From: an uncultured Mollicutes bacterium
Lineage (GTDB): Bacteria; Bacillota_I; Bacilli_A; RFN20; CAG-826
DNA length: 64,000 nt
Direction of reading: 5' to 3'
Assembly: GCA_900539595.1 (NCBI GenBank)
Contig: UQCQ01000002.1
Span: 1 to 64,000 of the forward strand
The position numbers were made by a program, and so were the translations under genes. Shown here piece after piece: positions 15,457-24,515 of this stretch. The notes below the pieces were generated by a model, which was given only the letters and a program-made list of their open reading frames with translations, did not search any database and was not told the DNA's origin. Position 1 is the first letter of the stretch. The number at the start of each line of letters is the position of its first letter.

Positions 15457-18036
15457 TTAGGCAAGATCGGAGATTCTTTGTTCCAAGCCCTTCATTTTAG
15501 CTTTGTTTTCTTCGAGTTTAGAACGTTCCAAATCTACTTTTTGTTTCGGGGCTTTGGACACAAAAGCGGGGTTAAGAAGCATTTTCTCGCTGCGAGAGAT
15601 TTCAAATTCAAGGCGTTCCCTTTCTTTTAGCAGCTCCTTCTTAATCTCATCATTGCTCTTGTTAGACGCGACCACCATCGTTAGACCAGAGTAAAGGAAT
15701 GCGTCTCCGTGGGGCGCTTCTTTTTGGACGCGAATTTCTTTCGCAAAAAGGAAACGAGTAAGATAGGTTTCGACGCCTTTGAACGGAGTTTTGGGAGACA
15801 AAGTGATTTTAATCGCTTCGTTGGGAGCCATTTTATGGCAGGATTTATAACCGCGACCGTCACGAATCATTTCAAATAACAAACGTCCCTTCTTCTCTGC
15901 CGCAGGGGAAATCCATTGCGGACGATATTCCGGATACGTTTCTAGCATCGCCGAATCTTTGTGGCCCGGCAAAGAACAATAAAGTTCCTCGCCGATAAAG
16001 GGGCAATAAGGATAAATCATCAAAATGACATCGTGAATGACTTGGTAGAGGACTTGCTTCACGGTTTCCGATTGATGGGGATCCGACAGGGATACTTTGC
16101 TCATTTCTAGATAGAAGGAGCAGAAATCGTCATAAACAAAATCATAAAGATAGGTGCTAGCCGCCCCAAATTCATAGGCATCCATCTTCTTTTGAACGTG
16201 GGCGATCGTCTTCTCCAAGCGAGTCAAAATATATTTTTCCAAAACGCCTAAGTCTTTGTAAGGAATCTCGTTCGGTTGGAAATCCTCGCCTAATGTCATT
16301 TCGACGTAGCGGGTTGCATTCCAAATTTTGTTTAAATAGTTTTCGGCAGCCTGCAGTTTTTCTTCGCTATAGCGCATATCCTGTCCAGGCGTGCTATTGG
16401 TCGTAATGAAGTAGCGCATCGCGTCGACGCCATATTTAGCAATGATATCCAGAGGGTCGATGCCATTTCCAAGAGATTTGGACATTTTTCGTCCTTGTTC
16501 ATCGCGAATAAGACCATGTATAACCACTTTTTTGAAGGGGACCTGATCGGTAAAGTGCTCGCTTTGAAAAATCATGCGGCTTACCCAGAAGAAAATGATA
16601 TCGTATCCGGTATTGAGAACGCTCGTGGGGAAATAACGGTCGAAGTCCGGGGTTTTATGAGGCCAACCTAGGGTTGCAAACGGCCAGAGTGCGCTCGAAA
16701 ACCACGTGTCCAAAACATCCTCATCTTGCGTATATTTCGTTAAATCAGGAGTTTCTTCCGTAACAAGAACTTCCCCCGTTTCTTTATTGTAGTAAGCCGG
16801 GATGCGATGTCCCCACCAAAGCTGGCGAGAAATGCACCAATCTTCGACATTTTGCATCCATCGAATCAAAACATTTTCAAAACGACGGGGCAAAAATTCC
16901 ACCTTGTTCTCCGATTTTTGCTGAGCCAATACGCGATCCGCCAAAGGCTTCATTTTCACAAACCACTGCTTGGAGAGCATCGGCTCAACCACCGCACCGC
17001 TTCTCTCGCTATGACCAACCGAGTGAACAATTTTTTCAATATGGTCCAAATGACCTTCGCGTTGAATCTTCTCCACCAATGCTTTTCTAGCTTCGTAACG
17101 ATCCATGCCTGCAAATTCACCTGCAATCGGAAGCAAATGCGCGGTTTCGTCCAAAACGCGAATAAAGGGGAAACCATATTTCTTAGCCAAGGCGAAGTCG
17201 TTAGGATCGTGGGCGGGCGTGCATTTCATGGCCCCGGTTCCAAAGCTCATATCCACGTAAGAATCCGCCATTAGAGGAAGCTCTTCTCCGTTGCAGGGAT
17301 TAATGACCTTCTTTCCAATTAAATCGCTGAATCTGGGGTCTTTGGGGTTTACAAAAACGGCGGTATCGCCCCACATGGTCTCTGGACGGGTGGTCGCAAC
17401 GATAATAGAACGGTCTTTTTCGCCCACAACCTCGTAACGGAAATAATAGAATTCTCCTTCATCGTCTTGGTGGTTTACTTCGATATTAGACAAAGCAGTC
17501 CGCAAAACGGGGTCCCAATTGATGATTTTTTCGCCCTGATAAATCAAACCTTGGTTATAGAGGGTCACAAAAACATGGCGAACTGCTTCGGACAATCCTT
17601 CGTCCAACGTGAATCTTTCGCGAGAATAATCGACCGATAAACCAATTTTAGCCCATTGTTCGTGGATGGTCTTCGCGTATTCATCCTTCCATTCCCACGC
17701 TTTTTTTAAGAATCCTTCGCGGCCCAAATCATAACGGGAGATTCCCTCCGCCCGTAATTTGGCTTCCACTTTTGCTTGAGTGGCAATGCCAGCGTGATCC
17801 ATTCCAGGAACCCACAAAACATCGTAGCCCTTCATTTTTTTGTAGCGAACAATAATGTCATCCGGAACCGTGTCCATGACATGCCCCAAGTGTAACTTAC
17901 CCGTTACATTTGGCGGCGGAATCACTAATGAAAACGCCTCTTTGGAAGAGTCGCCTGCGGTGAAATACCCCTTATTTTTCCAATTTTCGTACTTTCCTTC
18001 TTCAACCTTTTTCGGATCGTAGTGTTTGTCGAGCAT
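15457..18036 (-). CDS. valS: Valyl-tRNA synthetase
   Basis: Class I enzyme that charges tRNA-Val and edits mischarged threonine. The 859 residues begin MLDKHYDPKKVEEGKYENWK and carry the HIGH-type motif (PPPNVTGKLHLGHVMD, about 37-52), the CP1 editing domain (about 180-350, with ATTRPETMWGDTAV and FGTGAMKCTPAHDPND), GRKMSKSLGNGIDP (about 515), the anticodon-binding domain, and a C-terminal coiled-coil arm (about 790-859). GGAGG precedes the ATG. A T-box leader stands directly upstream, so expression should rise when tRNA-Val is uncharged. Confidence 0.97.
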   Translation of the reverse strand: MLDKHYDPKKVEEGKYENWKNKGYFTAGDSSKEAFSLVIPPPNVTGKLHLGHVMDTVPDDIIVRYKKMKGYDVLWVPGMDHAGIATQAKVEAKLRAEGISRYDLGREGFLKKAWEWKDEYAKTIHEQWAKIGLSVDYSRERFTLDEGLSEAVRHVFVTLYNQGLIYQGEKIINWDPVLRTALSNIEVNHQDDEGEFYYFRYEVVGEKDRSIIVATTRPETMWGDTAVFVNPKDPRFSDLIGKKVINPCNGEELPLMADSYVDMSFGTGAMKCTPAHDPNDFALAKKYGFPFIRVLDETAHLLPIAGEFAGMDRYEARKALVEKIQREGHLDHIEKIVHSVGHSERSGAVVEPMLSKQWFVKMKPLADRVLAQQKSENKVEFLPRRFENVLIRWMQNVEDWCISRQLWWGHRIPAYYNKETGEVLVTEETPDLTKYTQDEDVLDTWFSSALWPFATLGWPHKTPDFDRYFPTSVLNTGYDIIFFWVSRMIFQSEHFTDQVPFKKVVIHGLIRDEQGRKMSKSLGNGIDPLDIIAKYGVDAMRYFITTNSTPGQDMRYSEEKLQAAENYLNKIWNATRYVEMTLGEDFQPNEIPYKDLGVLEKYILTRLEKTIAHVQKKMDAYEFGAASTYLYDFVYDDFCSFYLEMSKVSLSDPHQSETVKQVLYQVIHDVILMIYPYCPFIGEELYCSLPGHKDSAMLETYPEYRPQWISPAAEKKGRLLFEMIRDGRGYKSCHKMAPNEAIKITLSPKTPFKGVETYLTRFLFAKEIRVQKEAPHGDAFLYSGLTMVVASNKSNDEIKKELLKERERLEFEISRSEKMLLNPAFVSKAPKQKVDLERSKLEENKAKMKGLEQRISDLA

Positions 18037-18051
18037 TGATCTTCCTCCATT

Positions 18052-18246
18052 AAAAAACCGCGCCCAATTGGGGCGCGGCGCGCGGTACCACCCAACTTTT
18101 TATTCCTAATTTAAGAATAAAATCTCTTGCGGCCTTAACGCGGCCCACGTTTCCTCCCAAGCGACTCCCTAGGACTTTTTACTCCGCTTCCACCATCCGG
18201 AGCTCTCTTTAAAAAAGCTACCTAAGTCCCTCTTGTTCACCGGAAC
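18052..18246 (-). promoter_or_regulatory. T-box leader of valS
   Basis: The minus strand carries the T-box sequence GGGTGGTACCGCGCG, an AGAGAG element with a GGTGGAAGC stem I segment, and a terminator: CCGCGCCC...GGGCGCGG (18058-18065 with 18071-18078) followed by six T. Uncharged tRNA-Val would favour the antiterminator. A candidate specifier codon is GTA at 18180-18182, but its loop is not certain by eye. A -10 (TATAAT, 18253-18258) with a weak -35 lies just upstream. Confidence 0.9.
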
Positions 18247-18286
18247 AAAAAAATTATAAACAAATTAAGAAAATAGAAAACCTTTT

Positions 18287-18859
18287 TTAACGCTTTAGCA
18301 TAGAAAGAATTGCGGATTGAATCTTTTTCCTTGCTTCCGTTGATCCGTCGCTGCAAATCACATCATTAAAGCCTAATTCTTTCGAAGTTTTTAGCGCTTG
18401 GAAACGTTCCTTTTGGTTCATGGTGTCGCATTTTGTAAGCACGACCAGAAGGGGTTTACCCGAATTTTCCAAATACCGATAAAAGGCGACATCGTCTTTG
18501 CCAGGCTTCCGACGCAAATCTAGCAACAAGACGATGCAACGGATTAGAGGGGAAGGGATCGCCTCTTCCATCATCGTAGAAAACTGAACGGTGGATAAGG
18601 TAGCAAAATTCGTCGACCCATACCCCGGAGCGTCCACTAGATAAAAAGATTCGTCGACCAAAAAGAAATTGAGAGATTTGGTTTTGCCAGCCTTCTTCGA
18701 AGAAAAGGCGATTTTTTGCCCCACCAAACCATTAATAAGCGTAGATTTACCAACATTGGATCGGCCAACCATCATCACGCCGGGCTTCCAATCGGCTTTA
18801 AAAGAAGAAAGAGAAGGCGCGCTTGTGATAAAACGCACCTTCTTAAACGAATCACTCAT
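18287..18859 (-). CDS. engB: Ribosome-biogenesis GTP-binding protein YsxC/EngB
   Basis: Small GTPase needed for 50S assembly. The 190 residues show the P-loop GRSNVGKSTLING (about 31-43), the G3 motif DAPGYGS, and G4 TKCD (about 130). The start at 18859 (MSDSFKKVRFITSAPS) has AAAGGAGA 4 nt upstream and overlaps the lon stop (ATGAGTGA). A longer reading into lon is rejected on that basis. The order tig-lon-engB resembles Bacillus, where lon and engB are also neighbours. Confidence 0.95.
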   Translation of the reverse strand: MSDSFKKVRFITSAPSLSSFKADWKPGVMMVGRSNVGKSTLINGLVGQKIAFSSKKAGKTKSLNFFLVDESFYLVDAPGYGSTNFATLSTVQFSTMMEEAIPSPLIRCIVLLLDLRRKPGKDDVAFYRYLENSGKPLLVVLTKCDTMNQKERFQALKTSKELGFNDVICSDGSTEARKKIQSAILSMLKR

Positions 18860-21206
18860 GAGTCTCCTTTTTGACGAGCGCGATGGCAAGCGCATCATCG
18901 ACATGATTCATAAAGGAAATCTCTAAATGATCTTTTACTTCCTTCGGGAGTTCGCTTACGTCCTTTTTATTTTCGGACGGAACAATAATGCGTTTGATTC
19001 CGCAGCGAAGAGCCGCCAGCGATTTTTCGCGCAATCCTCCAATCGGAAGAGCCTTTCCACGCAAAGTCACTTCTCCTGTCATTGCCACATTGGCGTCAAC
19101 AGGCGTCTTGCTAAGGCAAGAAATAATGGCTGTGGTAATCGCGATTCCAGCGGAAGGCCCATCCTTGGGGACCGCCCCTTCTGGAACGTGGATATGAATG
19201 TCATTTTTTTGGAAAATCTCATCAGGAATGCCATATTTGCTCGCATTCGAACGAACAAAATCGAGAGCAATTTCTGCGGATTCTTTCATGACGTCGCCAA
19301 GTTTTCCCGTCAAAACCAAACCGCCTTTTCCCGGGAAATAAGTCACTTCAATCGGCAAGATATCGCCACCGAATTCGGTATAGGCGAGTCCGGTGACAAC
19401 ACCGATTTGGTTTTCTTTTTCCTTTTTGGTCCCTTCAAATAGCTCGATTCCGAGATATTTTTGGACCAACGTCTCGTCGATAACAACAGGCTTGACTTTC
19501 GACGGGTCGTCGAGCAAATCCACTACCACTTTGCGGCAGCAGCTGGCAATTAAACGCTCGAGTTGACGAACACCCGCCTCCATGGTGTAGTGCTCAATTA
19601 TTTCTTTGATGGCGCCTTCCGTAAAGGAAACATCTTCTTCCTTCAACCCGTTCGCTGCACATTGTTTCGGAATCAAAAATCCAGTAGCAATGCGAGTTTT
19701 TTCAATTTCGGTGTAAGAAGGAACTTCAATGAGTTCTAAACGGTCACGCAAAGGAGCGGGAATGTTTTCCAAATAGTTCGCGGTACAAATGAACAAAACA
19801 CTGCTCAAATCATAGGGCTCTTCAAGATAATTGTCGTTAAAGGCAAAATTTTGCTCAGGATCTAAGACTTCAAGCAAAGCGCTAGAAGGATCGCCATGAT
19901 AGCTTTGTCCGCCAACCTTATCGATTTCATCGAGCAAGAAAACGGGATTAACAACTCCGGTTTTCGTCATACCTTGGATAATACGGCCAGGCATCGAGCC
20001 AACATAGGTTCTCCGATGCCCACGGATTTCGGCTTCATCGCTGACTCCGCCTAGCGATGCTTTGAAAAATTTTCTCCCCAAAGCACGGGCGATAGAACGC
20101 CCTAGACTCGTTTTACCGCATCCAGGCGGGCCATAAAAACATAAAATCGGAGCGCGGAGATTCCCGGTCACTTTCTTAACCGCGAGATATTCCACGATAC
20201 GTTTTTTAACTTTTTCAAGTCCATAATGGTCCTCGTCCAAGACTTTCCGAACATTATTTAAATCCTCATTATCCTCGGTTTTTTCAAACCAAGGAGCATT
20301 CATGAGGGTTTCGATGTAGCTCATGATAAGGGAACCTTCTAGAGAAGACTCCGGCATCATTTTGTAACGTTTCAGTTCGCGCAAAACGCGATCTTTCACG
20401 TTCTTGGGATAAGGATTTTTTTCTAATTTTTCACGAATAGAGGTCTCGTCATCGGCAGAATCGCCATCTTCGCCAAGTTCTTGACGAATGGCCTTCATTT
20501 TTTCACGAAGAAGATAATCTCTTTGTGCTTTTTCCGCGGAATCCCGCACACGACTGTCCAATTTCGAATCAATTTCAGCGGATTTTTTGGAAAGCAAAAC
20601 AAAAGCCGTGGCGTCATCAATTCGACGAGAAACTGACGGCTCTTTCAAAAGTTGGATTTTTTGGTCAACCGTAAGGGGCAAGTATGCGGAAATGACGTTA
20701 GAAAATTCTTCCCAATTCTTTCCATCTCCCGCAAGAGAAATCAATGATGCGGGCGAAATTTTAATGGAAATACCGCGATTTTTGGTCAAGGCGTCAATCA
20801 ACTTATTAGCCGCCAAACGATTGTTTGGAGAATCCTCATCAACTGAAGGAATGGCTTCGGCATCGGCATAAAAAGCACCGTTTTCAAAGCGCATCGCGTA
20901 AAGACTGACTCGATTCATGCCGATGATGCGAACGCGGCATCCCCCGCCATCCAGCGGAGAAACCGACATGATTCGCGCCAGGGTTCCAAAGCCATAGACG
21001 TTCTTCAGGTCGATCTCATCCTGAGATTCATCTTTTTGAGTCGCAATCAGGATAAGGTTATTAAAGTCGAGGCGAGACTTTTCGATTGCTTGAACCGAAA
21101 AGTTCCTACCCGCCTCGACTTCTTCGTTAATGCCTGGAAATATGACAAGGGCCCTAGTTATCAGCAGAGGGAGCTGAAGTAAACTTACTGCTTCTTTTTC
21201 TTCCAT
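18852..21206 (-). CDS. lon: ATP-dependent protease Lon
   Basis: Cytoplasmic AAA+ protease that degrades misfolded and regulatory proteins. At 784 residues it is typical LonA length: N-terminal substrate-binding domain (about 1-200), coiled coil, AAA+ module with Walker A FYGPPGCGKTSLG (about 355) and Walker B VFLLDEIDKV, and the Ser-Lys protease domain with PKDGPSAGIAI (catalytic Ser, about 690) and LPIGGLREKSLAALR (catalytic Lys, about 730). AAGGAG precedes the ATG. It lies 35 nt behind tig and overlaps engB by 8 nt. Confidence 0.97.
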   Translation of the reverse strand: MEEKEAVSLLQLPLLITRALVIFPGINEEVEAGRNFSVQAIEKSRLDFNNLILIATQKDESQDEIDLKNVYGFGTLARIMSVSPLDGGGCRVRIIGMNRVSLYAMRFENGAFYADAEAIPSVDEDSPNNRLAANKLIDALTKNRGISIKISPASLISLAGDGKNWEEFSNVISAYLPLTVDQKIQLLKEPSVSRRIDDATAFVLLSKKSAEIDSKLDSRVRDSAEKAQRDYLLREKMKAIRQELGEDGDSADDETSIREKLEKNPYPKNVKDRVLRELKRYKMMPESSLEGSLIMSYIETLMNAPWFEKTEDNEDLNNVRKVLDEDHYGLEKVKKRIVEYLAVKKVTGNLRAPILCFYGPPGCGKTSLGRSIARALGRKFFKASLGGVSDEAEIRGHRRTYVGSMPGRIIQGMTKTGVVNPVFLLDEIDKVGGQSYHGDPSSALLEVLDPEQNFAFNDNYLEEPYDLSSVLFICTANYLENIPAPLRDRLELIEVPSYTEIEKTRIATGFLIPKQCAANGLKEEDVSFTEGAIKEIIEHYTMEAGVRQLERLIASCCRKVVVDLLDDPSKVKPVVIDETLVQKYLGIELFEGTKKEKENQIGVVTGLAYTEFGGDILPIEVTYFPGKGGLVLTGKLGDVMKESAEIALDFVRSNASKYGIPDEIFQKNDIHIHVPEGAVPKDGPSAGIAITTAIISCLSKTPVDANVAMTGEVTLRGKALPIGGLREKSLAALRCGIKRIIVPSENKKDVSELPKEVKDHLEISFMNHVDDALAIALVKKETHE

Positions 21207-21241
21207 AGAAGCACTCCTTTCCGCCTATAAAGGCTACGTTG

Positions 21242-22552
21242 TTATTCTGCTTTTTCTTCTTTTTTCTCGGCAGCGGCATCGCCGTTGTTAGCGAGAATGA
21301 AGTCTTGAATCTTACGATTCTGGAGATTTTCGCGGAAACCTTCGATTTGGTTGCCGAGGGCTTTGCGGATATCTTCCATTTTCATTTGATATTGTTCGGC
21401 CATCTTCGAAAGCTCAACATTGAGTTCAGCGTCATCGACGACCATGTGTTCCACGCGGGCAATCTCGTTAAGGACGAGGAATTGTTTCAAATTCTTTTCC
21501 GCGCCTTCACGAAGTTGCTTTTTGAGGTCTTCTTCGGTTTGTCCGGTGATTTCGAGATATTGTTGGAAGGTCAAACCATTGGATTCGATTTGCTTTTTCG
21601 TGTTCTCTTCTTGGGTTGCAGCTTCTCCGTCGATGATTCCAGAGTTGATTTCCACTTTGGAGCCATCCACGATTTGGGCGACAATCGCGTCATAGAATTC
21701 ACGATTGGCGGCATTCGTCTTGCGGGTCAAGATGTCTTTCTTTTCGAATTCTTTCAAGGCGTCGACAGTTTCCACATCTTTGATTCCGAGATCTTTCACG
21801 GCTTCATCATCCAAAGCAGGGATTTTCTTTTCCTTCACTTCGTGGATATGGCATTTGAAGGTGGCGGGCTTGCCTGCAAGTTCAGCAACGTATTTCTCTG
21901 GGAAAACGATTTGGACGTCTTTGTCTTCTTCCGCTTTCACGCCAACCAGGGCATCCTCAAAACCGGGAACAAAGGAATTGGATCCAAGTTCGAGAGAATA
22001 GTTATTCGCTTCGCCGCCATCGAAGGGCTTGTCATCGATGAATCCCTTGAAATCCAAAACGACGGTGTCGCCTTTTTTGGCTTCGCGGTCAACTACTTCA
22101 AGCTCAGCGGCATTTTCGAGGCGATGATTGACAGCATCAGCGATTTCTTCTTCGGTAACCGAAACCACTTCACGCTTGGCAGTGAGGCCTTTATAGGTTC
22201 CAAGAGTCACTTTCGGCATCAAGGTCACAGTGAAAACCAAGGTCAATTCCTTATCGCTCACTTTGGTGACATTGACTTCCGGACGGGAGAAGGGCTGAAT
22301 CTTCTCTTCGCCAAGAACTTGGGCGTAGACGGGGGTTAAAACAGCATTGAGAGCTTCGTCCATCACGCGGCTTCCATTCACGTAAGGTGCAGCCATCGCA
22401 GCAGGAGCATGTCCTTTGCGGAAACCCTTAACTTGAACGTTCTTAAGGGCTTTTTCGAATTCTTTTTTCTGGGCGTTTTGCCAGACATCTTGGTCGACTT
22501 CGACTTCGATTTCGATTCTGGAATCGCCAAGATCTTTAATGGTGTGTTTCAT
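21242..22552 (-). CDS. tig: Trigger factor, ribosome-bound chaperone and prolyl isomerase
   Basis: Binds the 50S exit tunnel and shelters nascent chains. The 436 residues show the ribosome-binding N-domain with the signature KGFRKGHAP (about 44-52, matching the GFRxGxxP motif), the PPIase domain (about 155-245, KKGDTVVLDFKGFIDDKPFDGG), and the long helical C-domain ending in a charged tail (NNGDAAAEKKEEKAE). AAGGAAG precedes the ATG. It opens the tig-lon-engB unit and has a promoter with a perfect palindrome in the spacer. Confidence 0.96.
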   Translation of the reverse strand: MKHTIKDLGDSRIEIEVEVDQDVWQNAQKKEFEKALKNVQVKGFRKGHAPAAMAAPYVNGSRVMDEALNAVLTPVYAQVLGEEKIQPFSRPEVNVTKVSDKELTLVFTVTLMPKVTLGTYKGLTAKREVVSVTEEEIADAVNHRLENAAELEVVDREAKKGDTVVLDFKGFIDDKPFDGGEANNYSLELGSNSFVPGFEDALVGVKAEEDKDVQIVFPEKYVAELAGKPATFKCHIHEVKEKKIPALDDEAVKDLGIKDVETVDALKEFEKKDILTRKTNAANREFYDAIVAQIVDGSKVEINSGIIDGEAATQEENTKKQIESNGLTFQQYLEITGQTEEDLKKQLREGAEKNLKQFLVLNEIARVEHMVVDDAELNVELSKMAEQYQMKMEDIRKALGNQIEGFRENLQNRKIQDFILANNGDAAAEKKEEKAE

Positions 22553-22583
22553 GTTTTTTCTTCCTTATTGAAAAGCAATGGAT

Positions 22584-22612
22584 AATATACGCTACTTAAG
22601 TAGCTCTTCCAA
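22584..22612 (-). promoter_or_regulatory. tig promoter with a 14-bp palindrome between -35 and -10
   Basis: On the minus strand TTGGAA (22607-22612), a 17-nt spacer and TATATT (22584-22589). The spacer contains the perfect palindrome GCTACTTAAGTAGC (22591-22604). It is unlike CIRCE (HrcA) or the CtsR site, the known heat-shock operators of Bacillota. A repressor site is inferred from position. Confidence 0.6.
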
Positions 22613-22625
22613 ACAATTTGATGAA

Positions 22626-23525
22626 TTATTTGTGTTTTTGTGCCTTTTGAAGGACCAATTCTATCCGATTGGCTTCAAAGCTAGCGACGGGATCCGTTTC
22701 CGGCTCTTTAGATCCTAGATACCTTTTTGCTAGATAGAGGTAGGGGAGTTGCACCGGTTCGGTGGCCGGCAGTTTCAGAGAATCGGGGTAAATGCATAAA
22801 GCGAATTGATCCAAGATTTCTCCCGCGATTTCTGAGAGCGAAGGATCGTTTTCTTTGATGATTTTGGAACGGATGGTCTGGTAAATGGAAGAGGAATAAG
22901 GCATCCTCACTTCCGCTGGAATTAAAGTAAATTTCTTTCCGCCTTTTTGAAAAGAAACGGTCGCCTGATCATGGTGAGCGGATAGCAACATCAATACGTA
23001 GCTTTTCACGTCATCGTCCACGGAATCATCGGCAATCAAAGCATGCAAATCCTGCAAATAAGGCATCAAATCGTGATTTTTAATGCGATTTAGCAGCGAC
23101 AACAAGACGATAGAATCTTTTTCCGAGTGTAATATCGATTGGATTTCTTCTACTTCCATTTCTCTTCCCTGAGGAAAGGAATCTTTTTCCGCCTCCCGAA
23201 TTCTTTTAGGGGCGGAGCGAAGATATTCTTCCACCTCTTGAGAAACGTAATTGAGGTTATTGAAATAGTTCAAATCTTCGTATGCTTCATCAAATTGTCC
23301 TAAAACAAAGCGGCATTCAAAATCGTATTTCATCGTGAAAAGAGGGTTCCACGACCATAACAACTCACGATTTTTAAGCAAATAGGCCAAAGCTTCTTTT
23401 CCCATGCCTTTTGAACAAAGGGCACAAAGAACGCACGAAGCATCTTGTCCCGTTTCAGCCTGGTTCTGTATTTGAATCAATTCATCGTACTTTTTTTGGT
23501 CCAAATAGGCTTTAAAATTTTGCAT
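22626..23525 (-). CDS. Hypothetical helical-repeat (TPR-like) protein
   Basis: I do not recognise a named family with certainty. The 299 residues are almost wholly helical, soluble, with no signal peptide or membrane helix. The N-terminal 90 residues look like TPR-type helix pairs (FKAYLDQKKYDELIQIQNQA, then YLLKNRELLWSWNPLFTMKY). A CxxCxxC spacing (about 31-37) is inside a helix and probably not a metal site. Mollicutes-type TPR proteins such as DUF3196 are a possible relative, not verified. The gene is alone, upstream of tig on the same strand and divergent from plsC. Its start lacks a Shine-Dalgarno; an extended -10 (TGATAAGAT) lies 6 nt before the ATG. Confidence 0.7.
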   Translation of the reverse strand: MQNFKAYLDQKKYDELIQIQNQAETGQDASCVLCALCSKGMGKEALAYLLKNRELLWSWNPLFTMKYDFECRFVLGQFDEAYEDLNYFNNLNYVSQEVEEYLRSAPKRIREAEKDSFPQGREMEVEEIQSILHSEKDSIVLLSLLNRIKNHDLMPYLQDLHALIADDSVDDDVKSYVLMLLSAHHDQATVSFQKGGKKFTLIPAEVRMPYSSSIYQTIRSKIIKENDPSLSEIAGEILDQFALCIYPDSLKLPATEPVQLPYLYLAKRYLGSKEPETDPVASFEANRIELVLQKAQKHK

Positions 23526-23531
23526 GGAATT

Positions 23532-23540
23532 ATCTTATCA
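23532..23540 (-). promoter_or_regulatory. Extended -10 for a leaderless transcript of the TPR-like gene
   Basis: Minus-strand TGA-TAAGAT, with TAAGAT at 23532-23537, ends 6 nt before the ATG at 23525. No Shine-Dalgarno is present. Confidence 0.4.
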
Positions 23541-23576
23541 CAGGGTTTTTGTTTCTCGAAATGAATATTCCCTTTC

Positions 23577-23606
23577 TTGCTTTTATTGAATTTTTTGGTT
23601 CATAAT
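23577..23606 (+). promoter_or_regulatory. plsC promoter, leaderless type
   Basis: TTGCTT (23577-23582), an 18-nt spacer and CATAAT (23601-23606), which ends 7 nt before the plsC ATG. No Shine-Dalgarno lies between. Confidence 0.45.
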
Positions 23607-23613
23607 TCTTGCC

Positions 23614-24501
23614 ATGATTTTGTCCATTTCATTTCTCGTTGTTGCCTTCGCCATTCAGGGATTAATGTTCTATTTTTGCAATTGGTACCAAAGTTGGGTT
23701 TGGATTTGGACCTGGTTCGTCTTGCCGTTTGCCTTTTATTGGGGTCTTTTCGCGAGCTTTATTATTTACTTAGCTATCGCGAGCGGATTCTATAAATTGA
23801 AAACCTACAGCAAACCTAGCCGCTATGCGCAATTTATTGTTTCGCAAACCGCCTTTATCCTAATGGTTCTTTTCCGCGTCCGTCCTCATTTCCGCGGAAT
23901 GGGCAAAGTGCCCGATCGTCACTCTCGGTTTATGCTGGTGAATAACCACCTTTCCATTTTCGACGAATTCGCCCTAATTTACGCTTTCCGTAATCACGAT
24001 GTCCTCTATGTATCTAAGGTTGAAAACTTCGACATCCCAGTAGCGGGTCCATGGTTTAAAAAAGCCGGCTGTCTGCCTATTAAACAAGGCGATTTGCTAA
24101 ACGGTGCTCAGGTCATAAGTCGCGGAGTAGAAGAAATTAAGTCGAAAAGACACTCCATCTGCATTGCTCCAGAAGGAACAAGAAATAAAACTTTCCCGGA
24201 ACCCCTTCTTCTTCCCTTCCACCCAGGAACCTTCACCTTAGCCAAGGAAGCCCATTGCCCCATCGTAGTCGCCGCCATTCAAAATACGAACGCCGTTTTT
24301 AGACGCTGGCCCCTTCACCGCACGCACATCTACCTCGATGTAGTTGGAGTCGTCGATACTGAAATCGTGGAACAAAAGAATGTTCAAGAGCTTGCAGAAA
24401 TGACCAGATCAATGATTCTAAAACGCTTTGAAGAAAAAGAGGCCCGCTTCTATCACTTGGACCCCAAAAAAAGCAAAGACAATAAAGCCGTTTCGAAATA
24501 A
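23614..24501 (+). CDS. plsC: 1-acyl-sn-glycerol-3-phosphate acyltransferase (PlsC family)
   Basis: Transfers the second acyl chain to lysophosphatidic acid in membrane phospholipid synthesis. Of 295 residues, the first 65 form two or three membrane helices; the catalytic block follows with the NHxxxxD motif NNHLSIFDEF (about 108-117), VSKVENFDIPVAGPWFKKAG, and EGTRNKTFPEP (about 190). The C-terminus is basic. The gene is divergent from the TPR-like gene, appears leaderless, and ends in its own terminator. Acyl donor and lipid specificity cannot be told. Confidence 0.87.
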   Translation: MILSISFLVVAFAIQGLMFYFCNWYQSWVWIWTWFVLPFAFYWGLFASFIIYLAIASGFYKLKTYSKPSRYAQFIVSQTAFILMVLFRVRPHFRGMGKVPDRHSRFMLVNNHLSIFDEFALIYAFRNHDVLYVSKVENFDIPVAGPWFKKAGCLPIKQGDLLNGAQVISRGVEEIKSKRHSICIAPEGTRNKTFPEPLLLPFHPGTFTLAKEAHCPIVVAAIQNTNAVFRRWPLHRTHIYLDVVGVVDTEIVEQKNVQELAEMTRSMILKRFEEKEARFYHLDPKKSKDNKAVSK

Positions 24502-24514
24502 GAGACGGCTTTTT
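24487..24514 (+). terminator. Terminator after plsC
   Basis: GCCGTTTC...GAGACGGC (24487-24494 with 24502-24509, one G-T pair) is followed by five T. The stem includes the plsC stop codon. Confidence 0.8.
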
Positions 24515-24515
24515 A

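Noticed and set aside
21239..22339. A 366-codon open frame on the plus strand opposite tig
   Set aside because: It is the mirror of the trigger factor gene, has Phe/Gly/Asp-rich unlikely composition, and trigger factor on the minus strand is a certain gene.
22584..22612. CIRCE or CtsR operator at tig
   Set aside because: The palindrome GCTACTTAAGTAGC matches neither TTAGCACTC-N9-GAGTGCTAA nor the CtsR heptad repeat.
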